Below are positions 61,620-64,000 of a DNA stretch of 64,000 nt, in pieces. The notes beneath the pieces are model-generated. The model was not told where the DNA came from and did no database searches. It saw only the letters and a list, made by a program, of their open reading frames with translations. Each line of letters starts with the position of its first letter. The first letter of the stretch is position 1. The position numbers and the translations under genes were made by a program. The stretch is from Diorhabda sublineata (Eukaryota > Arthropoda > Insecta > Coleoptera > Chrysomelidae), in contig NW_026614310.1 of assembly GCF_026230105.1 (NCBI RefSeq), positions 26,302-90,301 on the forward strand. Direction: 5' to 3'.

Positions 61620-62640
61620 AACAATACATTCACGTTTCGTCTTTTAATAGCACTTTTCGAATAGTTCTATATATTTGCAACTGTAGGGCAATTTCAACAT
61701 ATTTTTAACATTCGAATAGATGTATGTTTGTCACAAATTTACTCATGAACAGCAATAAATAATAAACCTGGCAAAACAATTGGAACAATATAAGTTTTGT
61801 TGAATCCGTCGTTAAACTTGTAATCCTCATACCAGTTAGTAGCTATCCAAGCAAATGAATATCAGTCGCTGATTGATTTCTACTTTTATCGTCCCCCGTA
61901 TCATTAACGGTTACAATCCGATTCTCAAACTCACTGCATTTGGCGCTGGGACTTCTTTTTGGATGCGAACACACAGCATGAGGTTGCCAGCGAAAATGAG
62001 TTTCCGAGAAGAATTTCAATAAAATGAAGATAAATGGTTTAATTATTCGAGTTTGTATATATTCAACAATTTTCTAAATAATTAGATTATTAGATTTTGT
62101 ATAGACAAATCGAATTTCCATTGTCTCTTTAATCCCACTTGAATTTACAGTTTCAATAAAATTTCAAAGTTGTTTCGATTCCAAGTTTAGGAAAACTATC
62201 AAGTAGCATTTCTCATTCGTTTAGTGTAAAGCTAAAAGAACCGTTCCGTTTCGCAATAACCCGGTTGTCCTGGTCGGCCTCAATGCGGCAATCAGGTCGT
62301 GGCCCGCGCGACGTTCTAGTGTCGTACGTGATTGGTGTTACTGACAAACATCTTTGACCTGATACTGTTGAATATTTCTTGGTAAATGGAGACTTACAAC
62401 ATGGTTCTACACAGTTATTTTGCGTATATCTTAAATAGTGTTTCCAAATTATCTTTTAGTTCGTTAGATTTATAGATATATCGATGATTTCATTATTTTC
62501 AATCCTAAAAATAAGAGTAAGCCGTAGAAAAATATGGATTGAAATGTCAAACAAAACTTAAACTGTCTCTTTCATTTTGATATTATTCGATTAATTATTA
62601 CAATTTTCTTGAAAGTTTTTCGAAAAGCTCTCGCATCTGC
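61620..62640. other. Unassigned DNA with GC-rich patch
   Basis: The patch at about 62240-62345 is unusually GC- and CpG-rich for this window (CGGTTGTCCTGGTCGGCC and GGCCCGCGCGACG stretches). It has no readable protein. It could be a promoter-type or ancient repeat segment. The flanks are AT-rich with no feature. Confidence 0.4.
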
Positions 62641-62729
62641 TCTCATTACTGGTAAACTCCTAAGGCAACTACGAAGAGAAGCAAAAGTTGAGCTGATACA
62701 TCTAATCTTTCAGGCGAACATGTGTACCA

Positions 62730-63470
62730 TGAATGTTAAAGGGAGCAGAGGTTATTATGATCCTTAAATCAGGTAAACATCCACACCAAGTTTCCTCTTA
62801 CATGTCTATTTTCCTTCTCCGTGTATTGTACAAATAATTCAAAAAATTGCTGCACAAACGGCTAAAACTTATTGTGGAAAAGTATCCAATTTCATTTGTT
62901 CGGGTTTACGGTAAGCGGTAATTTCTTGATGTAGTAAAGACATTCGGTAGAGTTAGACTGGTGTTGAGATATGAAATGAAGATGTACTTGTCTACACAGT
63001 TGTCTGATATCTTAATATCCTACAGTTTACAGAGATATTTCAAATTTAAACAAAGTAACCTTACTCTGAAATTAAGAAAATTAACGCAGGAGTGCCACAA
63101 GGCGCTCTTGTACATGGATAACATGTCGAAAATTGAAAATAACACCCTACCTACCTAGGCGGATGGAACTGCTATACTATCAGTAGGAAATACTCATAAA
63201 GAGGCAGTGGAAAAATTACGAATAAACGAATCGAAAACTATACATGTGAACTACCAATAAAGCTGAACAGCACATTGGTACCAATATACATAAATGGAAA
63301 TGAATCCTATTCACAAATACAGCTGTGCTAGTCAAAGTAGACTACAAATCATTCAAAGATTTAAGAAACACATAATGAGGAACATCGTAGATGCACCTAG
63401 GTATATTCAAAACAGAGCTCTTTACAATGATCTAGATGTAAACACTGTTAACGAAAATATTTCTTCAGTT
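62730..63470 (+). pseudogene. Jockey-like LINE reverse transcriptase relic
   Basis: The plus strand reads GAEVIMILKSGKHPHQVSSY then RLKLIVEKYPISF (fingers). After shifts come DVVKTFGRV (motif A relic), RYEMKMYLSTQLSDILISYS and RYFKFKQSN (frame 62961-63158). The catalytic box reads ADGTAILSVGNTHKEAVEKL; the second Asp of FADD is Gly. RINESKTIHVN follows, then an internal deletion joins the palm to the C-terminal frame 63294-63485 (SRLQIIQRFKKHIMRNIVDA then PRYIQNRALYNDLDVNTVNE). This is the typical Jockey order. Damage in the catalytic box, several stops and the deletion make it inactive. Confidence 0.88.
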
Positions 63471-63492
63471 TCTTATTCCTTATAACTTTTGA

Positions 63493-63665
63493 TATATTAA
63501 TGCATCTAAATGTTCTTGATTTTATGTCTCTTCTGTTTCAAAATTATAGTTATAGTTATATTATAGTTTTTTGAAGAAAGATAAATTTATTTTAAATACT
63601 ATCAAAAAAACTAATTTTGAAATAGAAGAGACCTAAAATCAAGAACATTTAGATGCATTAATATA
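63493..63665. repeat. Near-perfect hairpin (54-bp arms, 65-bp loop)
   Basis: Arms 63493-63546 and 63612-63665 are reverse complements at 52 of 54 positions (TATATTAATGCATCTAAATG ... CAAAATTA). The 65-bp loop contains TATAGTTATAGTTATA repeats. It lies immediately after the LINE relic. The high identity contrasts with the decay of everything around it, so it is either young or maintained. A minus-strand open frame (63838-63611) crosses one arm by chance. Confidence 0.92.
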
Positions 63666-63669
63666 ATAA

Positions 63670-64000
63670 TATAGAGAAAACTCAAGAAGATTAAACCTTT
63701 CAAGTTGCTGAAGTGATTTTGTGAAGACCAGAGTAATGTGTGTGTTGAGGGGTATGTTAATTGTGGTACAAGGTCTCTATATATAAATTGTTGACTGTTT
63801 TCAAGATCAGATTTTAATGTTAACACTACGCCGCGCAAGGGTAATCGTTGCTTATAAAAAAATTTAGAAATAATTTTCTATTGTTAAATTATTTGAACGG
63901 TCTTTTTTCTCATTCTCATACATATTTTAGATATTATAGATTATTAAATATTTTCAAAAATTACTTTACACTGAAAAAAATTTTTTTTTCCACAACATGA
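63670..64000. other. AT-rich window end
   Basis: No feature was recognised. The window ends in A/T homopolymers. Confidence 0.45.

Noticed and set aside
1..64000. CRISPR array, bacterial operon or viral insertion
   Set aside because: No regularly spaced short repeats, no ribosome-binding-site-led gene runs, and no capsid, envelope or viral polymerase motifs seen.

Overview
The window reads as AT-rich nuclear DNA from an arthropod, most likely an insect. The evidence is the repeat content: Tc1/mariner families of insect type, Jockey-like LINEs, piggyBac, Penelope-like, Crypton-like and Pif1-helicase relics, all in the form usual in insect genomes. I could not fix the species; a beetle is only a guess. 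I see no prokaryotic operons, CRISPR array, rRNA, tRNA or recognisable complete host gene. Nearly every reading frame with a recognisable protein is a broken transposable-element gene.

Layout. 0-6 kb: mostly unassigned AT-rich DNA with a local direct duplication (about 3.43-4.70 kb) and a long imperfect inverted repeat (4.88/5.53 kb). 6.26-7.0 kb: a degenerate interspersed-repeat relic. 7.41-8.50 kb: a mariner-family element with clean 29-bp terminal repeats and a DD41D transposase pseudogene. 12.4-13.4 kb: a relic of a Crypton-like tyrosine recombinase. 15.2-20.5 kb: three LINE relics, plus an inverted duplication of unknown coding-like sequence. 21.2-23.1 kb: degenerate tandem repeats and a second local duplication. 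24.6-27.4 kb: a mariner relic, a LINE relic and a TIR-bounded mariner. 28.7-30.5 kb: a Pif1-type helicase relic and an IS630-type (DDE_3) transposase relic. 33.46-34.51 kb: a second, TA-flanked copy of the mariner seen at 26.4 kb, on the opposite strand. 37.1 kb: a 117-bp MITE with TAA target duplications. 37.65-38.1 kb: the 3' part of a Penelope-like element, with GIY-YIG remnants and a hammerhead-like terminal fold. 39.0-40.0 kb: a piggyBac relic. 40.5-40.8 kb: a 157-bp-period tandem duplication. 43.3-49.1 kb: three mariner-type and two LINE relics. 52.5-53.3 kb: small Tc1 and LINE scraps. 57.8-59.05 kb: a TIR-bounded mariner. 60.2-63.5 kb: LINE, Tc1 and LINE relics. 63.49-63.67 kb: a striking 54-bp-arm hairpin.

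How the parts work together. They do not form a pathway. This is a graveyard of independent mobile elements in intergenic or intronic DNA. No element here looks able to move itself, although several could still supply ends recognised in trans by intact relatives. The parts most worth follow-up are the Crypton-like recombinase, the Penelope 3' end, the TIR-defined elements, the 63.5-kb hairpin and the inverted duplication near 17-18 kb. All identifications are by eye from translated motifs; no database search was run.
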